A DNA stretch of 58,956 bases from Trichococcus ilyis (GCF_900109135.1 NZ_FNYT01000019.1:1-58956); one strand, 5' to 3'. Shown: positions 7,728 through 17,224, counted from the stretch's first letter. Numbers and translations: made by a program. The notes: a model not told the origin generated them from the sequence alone.

Positions 7728-10700
7728 ATGAAGAAGAAGGCGCTTTGGAAAGATATCTGGATAGAGATAGGCAAAAGTAAGGCGCGCTTTCTCGCGTTGT
7801 TGGCCATCATCACCTTGGGTGTGGCCTTTTTTGCCGGCATCAAAGCGGCGGGCCCGGACATGCTGGATACCGCCAACCGATATTATGAGGAAAAAAATCT
7901 GTATGATCTGAAAGTTTTGTCCACTTACGGATTGGAAGAAGCGGACATCGCCATTCTGGCGGAAACCGCCGATACGGCTGTCCATCCGATGCGGACGGTG
8001 GATATCGAAATGGAGGGCAGCGACTTCCTCGTGAAAGTCTTCCCGCTGCAGACGGGTGCCAATCCGGTCAATGCCTATGCGGTCGTCGAAGGCCGGCTGC
8101 CGCAGGAAAGCGGCGAAATCGCGCTGGATGCGAAACAAAATCTGATGGATACCTATCAGATCGGGGATAAGATCACCTTCCGCCATGAGTCCGCTGAAGG
8201 TCTCAGCGAGGAGGAAAAAGGAAACCGGATTGCCTTGAAAGAGCAGGAATATACCGTCGTCGGCTTTGTCGATTCGCCGATGTACATCGAAACGATGATG
8301 CGCGGCTCCACGAACGTCGGCAAAGGCAGCCTGGATGCTTTCGTAGTCGTGGCCGATGAGGATATACTCGGCAGCATCTACACGGAGGCTTACCTGACGA
8401 TCGACCCAAAAGCGGCGGAAACGGGCTACACCGACAGCTATGATGAGCAGGTGGACAGCCTGGCCGACCAGGTGGAGCTCGCTTTGAACGGGAGGCCGAT
8501 GGAGCGCATCAACGAAATCCGTGCTGAAGGCCAGCAGAAGATCAAAGACGCGGAGGATGACCTGCAGGAAGGGAAAGACAAACTGGCGGAAGCCGAACAG
8601 GAACTGCAGGATGCCCGCCAACAACTGGATGAGGGCATAGCAGACTATGAAGAAAATCGCCGATTGTTCCTGGAGGAGATCGCAGCGGCCGAGAACAGCT
8701 TAGCCGCTAGTCAAGCCGAAATCGATGCGGGCATGGCCGACTATCGCACAGGTCTGGCGACCTATCTTGAAAACAAAGCACTCTACGACGAGGCGAAAGC
8801 GGCCTGGGAGTCGCAAAAAGCCTCCTTGCAAGAGCAGAACGGTTCGGACGCTTCTTTGGAAATGTTGTTGGCGAGCCTGCCCGATACACCGGAAGGCAAC
8901 GAAATCGCTGATTTGGCCCAAGCATTGCAGGATGGTCAAGCCGAAATTGAAGCGACACAAGCAGCACTGGAAGCCAAAGGAGTGGAACTGCAGGAACGGG
9001 CAACCGCCTTGGCGGCAAAAGGCGAAAAGTTGCTGGCTGAGCAGACGAGCCTGGAGAGCGACGGAGTGGCTTACCAGAATGAATTGGCCAGCTTCACAGC
9101 TGACTTGACAGCTTTCGCAACAGAAAATGCAGTCAAACAAGCGGATTTCGCCGCAAGGCAAGCAGCCATCGATGCCGAAAGAGCAGCTTTGGCAGGTTTG
9201 GATCAGGAGGCGGACCCGAGTGTGGCGGAACGCTTGGCGACATTGGAGGCTCAACAGACAGCTTTGGATGCGGAAGAAGCCAATCTGGCGCAGGCTGAAG
9301 CGGATATGGCGATTCGCCAAAGTGAACTGGAACAAGAGGGTGCTTCCTTAGCGAGCCGTCAAGAAAGCTTAGCGGCCGCAGCCGCCGCTTTTCAGACCGA
9401 ACGGGCAGCTGAAGAGGCTGCGCTATCGGAAGAACAGCGCCTCTTGGAGGAAGCCGGCGCAGCATTGGCTGCCAAAGGGGAAGAATTGCTGGAACAGCAA
9501 CAAGTGCTGGAAGAGAAGCTGACGGCATTCATGGCAAATGCCGAAGCCCAAATCGCAGCCGCGGACGCTCAGTTCGCCGAACAAGGGACAGCGCTGGAGA
9601 ACGGCAGATTGGAATTGGCAGCGGCGTTGGCCCTACTGGAAGATGGCCAGGCGCAGATCGAGAATGGCCGGGCCCAATTGGCAAGCCAACGCGCGAGCGG
9701 TGAAGAGGCTTTGGCTGAAGCTTGGCAGGAAATCCAACAGGGTGAGGCAGACTATCAGGAGGGTTTGGCCACTTTTGCAGCCGAGCGAGCCGATGCAGAA
9801 ATCGAGATAGCCGATGGAGAACGGCAGGTCGAGGAAGCGAAGCAAGCCTTGGCCGATCTGGTCGGACCGGTCTACTATGTGACCGATCGATCCAGTAATC
9901 CTGGGTATCAGGAATACCGCGACAATGCCGACCGCATCTCTGCCATCGCAGAGATTTTCCCGGTGTTTTTCTTCCTGATTGCGGCTTTGGTGAGCTTCAC
10001 GACGATGGCCCGGATGGTGGATGAACAGCGCCAACAGATGGGGACGCTGAAAGGACTCGGTTACAGCGATTTCGACATCGCCAAAAAATATTTGATCTAT
10101 GCAGCGATCGCCTGCATCGTGGGGACATCCCTCGGTCTTGTGGCCGGATACAACATCTTTCCGGCGGTCATCTTTGATGCGTATGGCTCCATGTACAGGC
10201 TGCCTTCCGTAAAGATCACCTATTACCTGTCCTATGCACTGATTTCCGTAGCCATCGCGCTGCTCTGCACCATCGGGCCTGCAGCATGGGCAGCCCATAC
10301 GTCACTCCGGGAAAATCCGGCAGCGATGATGCGGCCGAAAGCGCCGAAGAACGGCAAACGGGTCCTCTTGGAACGCGTGACGTTCATTTGGGATCGCCTG
10401 AGCTTCAACTCGAAGATCACGGTCCGCAACTTGCTGCGCTACAAAGCGCGCAACCTGATGACGATATTGGGGGTGGCCGGCTGCACCGCTTTGATCTTGA
10501 CCGGGTACGGCATCAAAAATTCCATATCGGGATTGGCGGACACGCAATTCAATGATGTGATGCGCTACAACGCAATCACAGCGCTCCGTCCGGAAGCGAG
10601 CGAGGAAGAGATCACCGCTTATGATGAGCTGATTGCGGAGACTCCTGAGATTACCGACCACCTCAAAGTTGTTCAGGAGAGCTACAAACTCGATAAAAAA

Positions 10701-11543
10701 GGGGTGAACCTTCAGAATGTCACTATTTTTGCTCCGCTGGAAACCGATAATCTTTCCGATTTCGTCAGCCTGCGTGACCGCAAAACGCAAGAACCAATCG
10801 CACTGACGGATGAGGGAGCCGTCATCTCGGAAAAATTGGCGAACTTGGCAGGCGTAGGACCAGGGGACAGCATCGAAATCCGCAATGATGAAATGCAGAC
10901 CTATCAGGTGCCGATCGAGGCCGTTACCGAGAACTACGTCAATCATTACATTTACCTGACGCCGACCCTCTATGAAGAAATTTTCATCCAAAGCGCGGAA
11001 CCGACAACAGACCTCTTGTTGTTTGATGAACCGGAAAGCTGGGAACGGGGCTTCGGATCCGAAGCGATGCGGGAAAAGGCTGTCGCCTTGGTGACGTTCA
11101 TCAACTCCGTCGACCGCAGTTTCGCGGAAACGCTTGGAAGTCTGGACATCGTTACCTTGGTGTTGATCGTGTCGGCAGCGGCATTGGCTTTCGTGGTCCT
11201 GTACAGTCTGACGAATATCAATGTATCGGAACGGATCAGGGAACTTTCGACCATCAAAGTTTTGGGTTTCTATGATATGGAAGTGAGCCTGTACATCTAC
11301 CGGGAGTCCTTGATTTTGACTTTGTTGGGCATCCTGTTCGGATTTGTGTTAGGGAAAATATTGAGTACAGTCGTGCTCAAAATGGTGGAAATCGACTTCA
11401 TGATGTTCCCGCCGACGATCATGCCGATCAGTTACCTGTATTCAGGCCTGTTGTCGCTGCTTTTCTCGAGCATTGTCATGCTGATCATGCACCGCAAGCT
11501 GAAACAAGTGGACATGATCGAGGCACTGAAATCAGTGGAATAA
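7728..11543 (+). CDS. FtsX-like ABC permease with very long extracytoplasmic coiled coil
   Basis: This 1271-residue protein has one N-terminal span (about 17-37), an outside MacB-like region, then an Ala/Glu/Gln-rich helical stretch (about 265-710) without Pro or Gly breaks that reads as coiled coil. It ends with two blocks of FtsX-fold spans (about 740-860 and 1130-1265). The coiled coil is built from units resembling LEAKGVELQERATALAAKGE. By analogy with FtsEX, a partner ATPase could drive movement of this arm against a wall hydrolase or other surface partner; the partner is not known. GGAGGGGGA precedes the ATG. Confidence 0.88.
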   Translation: MKKKALWKDIWIEIGKSKARFLALLAIITLGVAFFAGIKAAGPDMLDTANRYYEEKNLYDLKVLSTYGLEEADIAILAETADTAVHPMRTVDIEMEGSDFLVKVFPLQTGANPVNAYAVVEGRLPQESGEIALDAKQNLMDTYQIGDKITFRHESAEGLSEEEKGNRIALKEQEYTVVGFVDSPMYIETMMRGSTNVGKGSLDAFVVVADEDILGSIYTEAYLTIDPKAAETGYTDSYDEQVDSLADQVELALNGRPMERINEIRAEGQQKIKDAEDDLQEGKDKLAEAEQELQDARQQLDEGIADYEENRRLFLEEIAAAENSLAASQAEIDAGMADYRTGLATYLENKALYDEAKAAWESQKASLQEQNGSDASLEMLLASLPDTPEGNEIADLAQALQDGQAEIEATQAALEAKGVELQERATALAAKGEKLLAEQTSLESDGVAYQNELASFTADLTAFATENAVKQADFAARQAAIDAERAALAGLDQEADPSVAERLATLEAQQTALDAEEANLAQAEADMAIRQSELEQEGASLASRQESLAAAAAAFQTERAAEEAALSEEQRLLEEAGAALAAKGEELLEQQQVLEEKLTAFMANAEAQIAAADAQFAEQGTALENGRLELAAALALLEDGQAQIENGRAQLASQRASGEEALAEAWQEIQQGEADYQEGLATFAAERADAEIEIADGERQVEEAKQALADLVGPVYYVTDRSSNPGYQEYRDNADRISAIAEIFPVFFFLIAALVSFTTMARMVDEQRQQMGTLKGLGYSDFDIAKKYLIYAAIACIVGTSLGLVAGYNIFPAVIFDAYGSMYRLPSVKITYYLSYALISVAIALLCTIGPAAWAAHTSLRENPAAMMRPKAPKNGKRVLLERVTFIWDRLSFNSKITVRNLLRYKARNLMTILGVAGCTALILTGYGIKNSISGLADTQFNDVMRYNAITALRPEASEEEITAYDELIAETPEITDHLKVVQESYKLDKKGVNLQNVTIFAPLETDNLSDFVSLRDRKTQEPIALTDEGAVISEKLANLAGVGPGDSIEIRNDEMQTYQVPIEAVTENYVNHYIYLTPTLYEEIFIQSAEPTTDLLLFDEPESWERGFGSEAMREKAVALVTFINSVDRSFAETLGSLDIVTLVLIVSAAALAFVVLYSLTNINVSERIRELSTIKVLGFYDMEVSLYIYRESLILTLLGILFGFVLGKILSTVVLKMVEIDFMMFPPTIMPISYLYSGLLSLLFSSIVMLIMHRKLKQVDMIEALKSVE

Positions 11544-11550
11544 CAAAAGA

Positions 11551-11593
11551 TGCAGGAAAGAGGTCGGGATTTTGTCCCGGTCTCTTTCCTGCA
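11551..11593. terminator. Hairpin terminator between converging genes
   Basis: TGCAGGAAAGAGGTCGGGA pairs with TCCCGGTCTCTTTCCTGCA apart from two mismatches. It lies eight bases after the permease stop and just past the stop of the minus-strand gene. The T-run is poor, so strength is uncertain. Confidence 0.6.
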
Positions 11594-11598
11594 GATGC

Positions 11599-12105
11599 TC
11601 AGTTTTCGGAGGGTGTCTGGTCAGTTCCCGGCAACAGGTGGTTGACTCCGATGGCGATGGAAGTGCCGATTACGGTATCCAGGACCCGTTGAACGGCATA
11701 GGCGACTTTTTCGGTATCTTCTATATTATAGAAAACAACAAGGAAAGTCGCCGTGGCCCCGACGATAGCCGTTGACAGGTCCAAGATGTTGCAGACCGTG
11801 ATCAGGATAATGATGGCGATGATCGTGCCGAATAAGTCCACGGAAAAATCCAGCCCCAGCAAATCCTTGACTGCGATCAAGGTGACTCCCAGGATGCCTG
11901 CCACAGTGTTGCCTCCGACACGGCGGATTCCATGATGGAAGGATTGCTTGCAATCTTCACGCAGCGCAAAGACTGCCGCCAATCCGGCCAGCATAGGAGA
12001 ACCTCGGTCCAACAGCTTGAACAGCAGGACGCACAAGCCGACAGCGATGCCGGATTTGGTCGTACGCATGCCTACGCGGAACTTCTCCTTATCCAAATGC
12101 AACAT
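11599..12105 (-). CDS. FUSC/DUF939-type aromatic acid exporter family membrane protein
   Basis: This protein of about 168 residues has four hydrophobic spans after a short basic head (LDKEKFRVGMRTTKSGIAVG). It has the RRVGGNTVAGILG motif seen in the FUSC-like family of membrane proteins that includes aromatic acid exporters. It is the short, membrane-only form. The start is uncertain: ATG at 12105 fits the family, while a TTG at 12147 gives 14 more residues. No substrate can be read from the sequence. Confidence 0.75.
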   Translation of the reverse strand: MLHLDKEKFRVGMRTTKSGIAVGLCVLLFKLLDRGSPMLAGLAAVFALREDCKQSFHHGIRRVGGNTVAGILGVTLIAVKDLLGLDFSVDLFGTIIAIIILITVCNILDLSTAIVGATATFLVVFYNIEDTEKVAYAVQRVLDTVIGTSIAIGVNHLLPGTDQTPSEN

Positions 12106-12387
12106 AGTAAGTACTGCACTTCCTCTCGAAATGAAATAATATCTCAATCATAAGCATTTTTGGATTTTTATCAAGTCATTTTCGAATTATTGTGCAAATA
12201 ATCCACCCGCATTTGCCGATTTGTCCAACGTGTATTACTGGAAAATGAGAGAAAAGGAACGGCCATTTTTGGACGAAAAATGGCGATGATCTGACAGGGT
12301 GTTTTCCCATAAATGTTGCAACGGCAGCCTTTTTTGGTAGGGTAAAAAAAGAACATTCGCTTTTTGCCAAAAAAGGGCAAAATTGGG
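12106..12387. other. Intergenic region with two inverted repeats
   Basis: No convincing gene lies here. It holds a perfect 9-base inverted repeat GCCATTTTT/AAAAATGGC (12262-12284) and a second one, TTTTGCC/GGCAAAA, ending about 6 bases before the livJ -35 box. The second is well placed to act as an operator or as a terminator for upstream transcription. Confidence 0.5.
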
Positions 12388-12416
12388 TTGCTTAAATTGT
12401 CAGAATATTCTATACT
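12388..12416 (+). promoter_or_regulatory. livJ promoter with a CodY-like box in its spacer
   Basis: TTGCTT (12388-12393) and TATACT (12411-12416) are 17 bases apart. The spacer contains AATTGTCAGAATATT (12395-12409), which matches 13 of 15 positions of the known CodY consensus AATTTTCWGAAAATT. CodY is the branched-chain-amino-acid and GTP sensor of low-GC Gram-positives. Binding between -35 and -10 would block RNA polymerase when these amino acids are plentiful. The motif is seen; the regulation is inferred. Confidence 0.75.
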
Positions 12417-12442
12417 AATGACATTAAATTTTAAGGAGAAGG

Positions 12443-12487
12443 ATGAGGGACTTTTCTTTGAATTTGCAACAAATCATTAATATATAG
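12443..12487 (+). CDS. Candidate leader peptide of the liv operon (14 aa)
   Basis: Between the livJ promoter and livJ, an AAGGAG site precedes a 14-codon frame reading MRDFSLNLQQIINI, then TAG. Five of its 14 residues are Leu or Ile, the transporter's substrates. It ends 23 bases before the livJ ATG, which has its own GGGGAGG site. This resembles a sensing leader peptide, but no terminator/antiterminator pair follows, so control would be translational or the frame may be chance. Confidence 0.4.
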   Translation: MRDFSLNLQQIINI

Positions 12488-12510
12488 TGAGATGGGGAGG
12501 AATATTTTAG

Positions 12511-13659
12511 ATGAAAAAGAAAATATTGATGGGCTTGGCATCTGTATTCTTGCTTGGCGCATGCGGCAATGGTGCGACAACCGAAGAGAGCGATACAATC
12601 AAATTGGGTGGTAACTTCGAATTATCAGGCGGTGCCAGTGCATACGGCACACTGATGGATGAAGGGATCAAAATGGCTGTTGCGGAACAGAATGCTGCAG
12701 ATGGCTTATTGGGCAAAGAGATTGAATATATATCTTACGATAACAAATCCGAGCCTTCAGAATCCACGTCGGTTGCGACGCGTTTGGCTACCGAAGATGG
12801 CGTCGTAGCGATCATGGGACCTGCTACAACAGGTGCGGCAAACGCACAATCACCGGCAGTCACAAGAGCGAAAGTACCGGCGATCCTTCCGGCTGCTACC
12901 GGCGATGCCGTAACGATGGATGGCGATTCTGTCTTGGAATACGTATTCCGCGTATGTTTCCAGGATTCTTTCCAAGGTAAAGCATTAGCTGAATTCGCCC
13001 AAACAGACTTGCAAGCCACAAAAGCAGTCATCTTGGTGGACAACTCGACTGACTACGCAATCGGCTTGGCTGATGCGTTCAAAGAAACTTTTAAAGGCGA
13101 AATCGTAGCCGAAGAAAACTTCACAGCCGGCGATACAGATTTCAAAGCGATCCTGACGAACATTGCGCAAATGGACTACGATGTCATCTTCTTGCCTGGC
13201 TACTATGAAGAAGGCGGACTGATCATCAAGCAAGCCCGCGAAATGGGCATCGCGCAACCGATCCTTGGACCGGATGGCTTCGCTAACTCAACATTGGTTG
13301 AATTGGCCGGTGCCGACAATGTCGATAACGTATTCTACGCGAGCCACTTCACTCCGAACAGTGAAGACCCTAAAGTACAAGAATTCTTGGCTGCTTTTGA
13401 AGCTGAGTACGGCAAACCTGCAGATTCGTTCGCAGCTTTGGCTTACGATGCTGCGCAATTGGTATTCGATGCAATCACGACTGCTGACAGCACAGATCCT
13501 CAAGCAATCACGGATGCTTTAGCGGCAACTGAAGATTTTGAAGGCGTGACGGGTACATTCTCATTCGATGAGAATCACAACCCTATCAAATCCGCTTTCG
13601 TTATTGAATTACAAGATGGTGTAGAGGTCGGCAACTCTGTTGTGGAACCAGCTAAATAA
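12511..13659 (+). CDS. livJ: Branched-chain amino acid ABC transporter substrate-binding lipoprotein
   Basis: This 382-residue periplasmic-binding-fold protein starts with a lipoprotein signal ending in the lipobox LGAC, so it is anchored outside the membrane. The mature part has the Leu/Ile/Val-binding family hallmarks FELSGGASAYG near the start and the GPDGF region. It captures amino acids for the LivHM channel. It is followed by a hairpin before livH, a common way to make more binding protein than channel. Confidence 0.93.
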   Translation: MKKKILMGLASVFLLGACGNGATTEESDTIKLGGNFELSGGASAYGTLMDEGIKMAVAEQNAADGLLGKEIEYISYDNKSEPSESTSVATRLATEDGVVAIMGPATTGAANAQSPAVTRAKVPAILPAATGDAVTMDGDSVLEYVFRVCFQDSFQGKALAEFAQTDLQATKAVILVDNSTDYAIGLADAFKETFKGEIVAEENFTAGDTDFKAILTNIAQMDYDVIFLPGYYEEGGLIIKQAREMGIAQPILGPDGFANSTLVELAGADNVDNVFYASHFTPNSEDPKVQEFLAAFEAEYGKPADSFAALAYDAAQLVFDAITTADSTDPQAITDALAATEDFEGVTGTFSFDENHNPIKSAFVIELQDGVEVGNSVVEPAK

Positions 13660-13724
13660 TAGGCTGCTTTCAACAGTGCGGCTTTGAAACCTGAATAGAC
13701 CGTTTGATTCTAAAGTAACACAAT

Positions 13725-13761
13725 GAGGTGCTGGCAGAATTTGCTTAGCACCTCTCTTTAT
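13725..13761 (+). terminator. Terminator or processing hairpin between livJ and livH
   Basis: GAGGTGCT (13725-13732) pairs with AGCACCTC (13747-13754), followed by TCTTTAT. The weak T-run fits partial read-through into livHMGF. A TATAAT at 13822-13827 with a poor -35 could add a weak internal promoter. Confidence 0.6.
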
Positions 13762-13870
13762 GTTGAAAAAAGAAACCCTCGTCGTGCGTGAATAATAGTA
13801 AACTATAACCGAACAATACAGTATAATGAAAGAAAGACTTCTGCGCAGCAGGAGAAAAGAGAGGTGTAAA

Positions 13871-14749
13871 ATGGAAAATTTAGTTCAACAGATGATAAAC
13901 GGGATATCGTTGGGAAGCATCTACGCTTTGATCGCGCTAGGGTACACCATGGTATACGGTGTCATCAAATTGATTAACTTTGCCCACGGGGATATTTATA
14001 TGGTGGGCGCGTACCTTGGATATGCTTTGATCCAAAACGTTGGTCTCGGCCTTTTCCCATCCATCCTAATTTCGATGATTTTTTGTGCCATTTTAGGGGT
14101 GGTCATTGAAAAGATCGCCTACAAACCATTGCGCGGCGCCACCAGGGTAGCTACGCTGATCACAGCCATCGGGGTGTCCTATTTGTTGCAAAATGTCATG
14201 ATCTATCTTATGGGACCTGAAGTGAAGGCCTTTCCGACGGCATTGAAGGTCCAAAACTGGACATTCGGCGGTGTGACGATCAACTCGCAGCAGATCCTGA
14301 TTTTCCTGACGACGGTCATCCTGATGATTGCTCTGCAGGTCATCGTGAAATACACGAAGATGGGGAAGGCCATGCGTGCGGTCAGCACCGATCCTGAAGC
14401 GGCACAATTGATGGGGATCAACGTGGATAACGTCATCTCCTTCACGTTCGTGTTGGGCTCTTCTTTGGCAGGAGCGGCAGGCGTATTGGTCGGGATCTAT
14501 TACAACTCGATTTCGCCATTGATGGGTGTGACACCGGGTCTGAAAGCTTTCGTTGCGGCCGTATTCGGCGGCATCGGCATCATTCCCGGGGCCATGGTCG
14601 GCGGTTACGTCATCGGGGTCATCGAGACGCTGGTCAGCGCCTATGGCGGATCGATGTTCAAAGATGCCGTCGTATATCTGATCCTGATCATCATCCTGAT
14701 CGTAAAACCTTCCGGAATCTTCGGGAAAAATACAAAAGAGAAAGTGTAG
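13871..14749 (+). CDS. livH: Branched-chain amino acid ABC transporter permease LivH
   Basis: This 292-residue polytopic membrane protein has the LivH opening QMINGISLGSIYALIALGYTMVYGVIKLINFAHGD. Near the C-terminus it has the GLKAFVAAVFGGIGIIPGAMVGG loop that contacts the ATPases. It forms half of the channel. The start at 13871 is chosen for the GAGAGGTG site. It is the first gene of a tightly packed livHMGF run. Confidence 0.94.
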   Translation: MENLVQQMINGISLGSIYALIALGYTMVYGVIKLINFAHGDIYMVGAYLGYALIQNVGLGLFPSILISMIFCAILGVVIEKIAYKPLRGATRVATLITAIGVSYLLQNVMIYLMGPEVKAFPTALKVQNWTFGGVTINSQQILIFLTTVILMIALQVIVKYTKMGKAMRAVSTDPEAAQLMGINVDNVISFTFVLGSSLAGAAGVLVGIYYNSISPLMGVTPGLKAFVAAVFGGIGIIPGAMVGGYVIGVIETLVSAYGGSMFKDAVVYLILIIILIVKPSGIFGKNTKEKV

Positions 14750-14758
14750 GTGATAAAA

Positions 14759-15745
14759 ATGAAACAATTCAATAAAACAAATCTAGGTTGGCTCATTCTT
14801 ATCGCTGTGATGGCTGTCGTCTTGTTCGTCGGCGTCAGCACGAATGTCATTTCTCCGTTCTATCAGATCACTTTAGTGACCATCATGATCAACATCATCC
14901 TGGCGATCGGACTGAATCTGGTCATCGGCTTTTCCGGCCAGTTCTCCCTGGGGCATGCCGGTTTTATGGCGATCGGTGCATACAGCGGTGCCATCATCGG
15001 CGATAGGATCGAAGGCTTGGCCGGCTTCTTCGTCGGCTTGTTTGTGGGCATGATCATTTCGATCGTCGTGGCTTTGATCGTCGGTATCCCGACGCTCCGT
15101 CTGAAAGGCGACTACTTGGCGATCGCTACTTTGGGTGTTGCGGAAATCATCCGTATCCTGATCCTGAACATGGGCGAATTGACGAACGGCGCCCGCGGAA
15201 TCAGCGGCATTTCATTCCCGTTCGAGTCGAACACCAGCTTCATCATGGTTTTGTTCCTGATTTTGATCGTGACGACCATCATCACTGTCAACTACATCAA
15301 CAGCAGTCCAGGTCGTGCGACCATCGCCATCCGTGAAGATGAGATCGCGGCCGAATCGATGGGGGTAAATGCGACGACTTACAAAGTCATCGCCTTCATG
15401 ATCGGTGCGGCAACAGCCAGCATCGCAGGCTCCATGTACGGCACTTATTTCAGCGTCATCAATCCGAGTGATTTCACTTTCCAAAAGTCGATCGACGTGC
15501 TGATCATCGTCGTGTTCGGCGGCATCGGCAGCGTAACCGGAACCGTCGTTGCGGCGGTTGTGCTGGGTGTCCTGAATACGTACCTGCAATCGTTCGGTGA
15601 ATTGCGGATGATTTTCTACGCTCTGGCCATCATCGCCATCATGGTGTTCCGTCCAGGCGGTTTGTTGGGCAACCGTGAATTCACGATGTCCGGTTTGTTG
15701 AATCGTCTTGCGAAAAAAGATTCTGTCAAGAAGGAGGTCCAGTAA
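14759..15745 (+). CDS. livM: Branched-chain amino acid ABC transporter permease LivM
   Basis: This 328-residue second channel subunit has about nine hydrophobic spans, the LivM motif GLNLVIGFSGQFSLGHAGFM and the coupling loop VVFGGIGSVTGTVVAA. ATG 14759 is preferred to the in-frame GTG at 14750 because AGGTG precedes it at a usable distance. Its stop overlaps the livG ATG as TAATG, so translation is coupled. Confidence 0.93.
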   Translation: MKQFNKTNLGWLILIAVMAVVLFVGVSTNVISPFYQITLVTIMINIILAIGLNLVIGFSGQFSLGHAGFMAIGAYSGAIIGDRIEGLAGFFVGLFVGMIISIVVALIVGIPTLRLKGDYLAIATLGVAEIIRILILNMGELTNGARGISGISFPFESNTSFIMVLFLILIVTTIITVNYINSSPGRATIAIREDEIAAESMGVNATTYKVIAFMIGAATASIAGSMYGTYFSVINPSDFTFQKSIDVLIIVVFGGIGSVTGTVVAAVVLGVLNTYLQSFGELRMIFYALAIIAIMVFRPGGLLGNREFTMSGLLNRLAKKDSVKKEVQ

Positions 15746-16518
15746 TGAGCCTATTGGAAGTAAAAGAGTTGACCAAAAACTTCGGCGGTTTGGCCGCGGT
15801 TTCCAATGTCGATTTCACGATCGAAGAAAATGAATTGGTCGGTCTGATCGGCCCCAATGGTGCTGGCAAAACGACTTTCTTCAACCTGCTGACGGGCGTT
15901 TACGTTCCGACGGCAGGCACGATCGAATTGGAAATCGACAACAAAAAAGTGCTGCTGAACGGCAAGGCGCCGTATAAAATTACGGACCTCGGTTTGGCGC
16001 GTACTTTCCAGAACATCCGTCTCTTCAAGGAATTGACGGTCATCGACAATGTGCTGATCGCGATGCACAGCACCATGGGTGAGAATACTTTCCACAGTTT
16101 GCTGCGCACGCCGACTTACTACCGCAAGGAAGCGGAAATGCGCGAGAAGGCTCTGGAACTGTTGGCCATTTTCGAATTGGAAAAGAAATTTGATGTTTTG
16201 GCGAAAAATCTTCCTTACGGCGAGCAACGCCGCTTGGAAATCGTCCGTGCCCTGGCGACGAATCCGAAAATCCTCTTCCTGGATGAACCTGCAGCCGGCA
16301 TGAACCCGCAAGAGACGGCGGAATTGACCGCTTTGATCCGCAAAATCCAAAAAGACTTCAAGATCACTGTCGTTCTGATCGAGCATGATATGTCCTTGGT
16401 CATGAATGTTTGCGAAAGAATCTATGTATTGGAATACGGCCGTCTGCTTGCCAAAGGAACGCCGGAAGAAATCCAAAAAAATCCAGCCGTAATCAAGGCT
16501 TATCTGGGAGGCGACTAA
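15745..16518 (+). CDS. livG: Branched-chain amino acid ABC transporter ATP-binding protein LivG
   Basis: This 257-residue ATPase has Walker A GPNGAGKTT, the LivG-type LARTFQNIRLF Q-loop, the signature region LPYGEQRRLEIVRAL, Walker B ILFLDEPAAGMNP and switch IEHDM. The YGEQR form of the signature is typical of LivG. A near-perfect AAGGAGGTCC precedes the ATG. Confidence 0.95.
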   Translation: MSLLEVKELTKNFGGLAAVSNVDFTIEENELVGLIGPNGAGKTTFFNLLTGVYVPTAGTIELEIDNKKVLLNGKAPYKITDLGLARTFQNIRLFKELTVIDNVLIAMHSTMGENTFHSLLRTPTYYRKEAEMREKALELLAIFELEKKFDVLAKNLPYGEQRRLEIVRALATNPKILFLDEPAAGMNPQETAELTALIRKIQKDFKITVVLIEHDMSLVMNVCERIYVLEYGRLLAKGTPEEIQKNPAVIKAYLGGD

Positions 16519-16519
16519 C

Positions 16520-17224
16520 GTGCTGAAAGTAAAAAATCTATCCGTGCACTATGGCATGATCCAGGCCATCAAAGACATCAGCTTTGAAGTGAACGAAGGC
16601 GAAATCGTAACTTTGATCGGGGCCAACGGTGCTGGAAAATCCACCATTCTGCGGACGATTTCCGGATTGGTAAAACCGTCCTCGGGTGAAATCGAATATC
16701 TGGGAAACCCGATCCATAATGTGGCGACCAGAAAAATCGTTGAACAAGGGATCGCCCAAGTACCGGAAGGCCGCCATGTCTTCAAAGGCTTGACGGTCCA
16801 GGAAAACCTTGATCTGGGAAGCTTCACCCGCAAAGATAAGCAGAATCTTGCCGGCGATCTGGAGGCGGTATTCGAACGTTTCCCGATTCTGCGCGAAAGA
16901 AAAAATCAGGATGCAGCCACTTTGTCCGGCGGGGAGCAACAGATGTTGGCGATGGGACGCGCTTTGATGACAAAGCCGAAGCTGTTGCTTTTGGATGAGC
17001 CTTCGATGGGTCTAGCGCCTATTTTCATCAAGGAGATTTTCCATATCATCCAAGATATCCAGAAGCAAGGTACGACAATCCTTTTGATCGAGCAGAACGC
17101 CAACGTTGCGCTGCAGATCGCGAATCGAGGCTATGTATTGGAGACGGGAAATATCGTGTTGACCGGAACCGGGGAAGAATTATTAGCAAGTGACGAAGTT
17201 CAAAAAGCTTACTTAGGAGGCTAA
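16520..17224 (+). CDS. livF: Branched-chain amino acid ABC transporter ATP-binding protein LivF
   Basis: This 234-residue ATPase pairs with LivG. Motifs: Walker A GANGAGKST, Q-loop VPEGRHVF, signature LSGGEQQMLAMGRAL, Walker B LLLLDEPSMGL and switch LIEQN. Translation starts at GTG, one base after the livG stop, with GGGAGG just upstream. Confidence 0.95.
   Translation: MLKVKNLSVHYGMIQAIKDISFEVNEGEIVTLIGANGAGKSTILRTISGLVKPSSGEIEYLGNPIHNVATRKIVEQGIAQVPEGRHVFKGLTVQENLDLGSFTRKDKQNLAGDLEAVFERFPILRERKNQDAATLSGGEQQMLAMGRALMTKPKLLLLDEPSMGLAPIFIKEIFHIIQDIQKQGTTILLIEQNANVALQIANRGYVLETGNIVLTGTGEELLASDEVQKAYLGG

Noticed and set aside
7698-9528. Several long minus-strand frames over the permease
   Set aside because: Low-complexity coiled-coil codons leave other frames open; none has family features.
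12171-12380. 69-codon minus-strand frame upstream of livJ
   Set aside because: It overlaps inverted repeats, has no ribosome site and has an unlikely composition.
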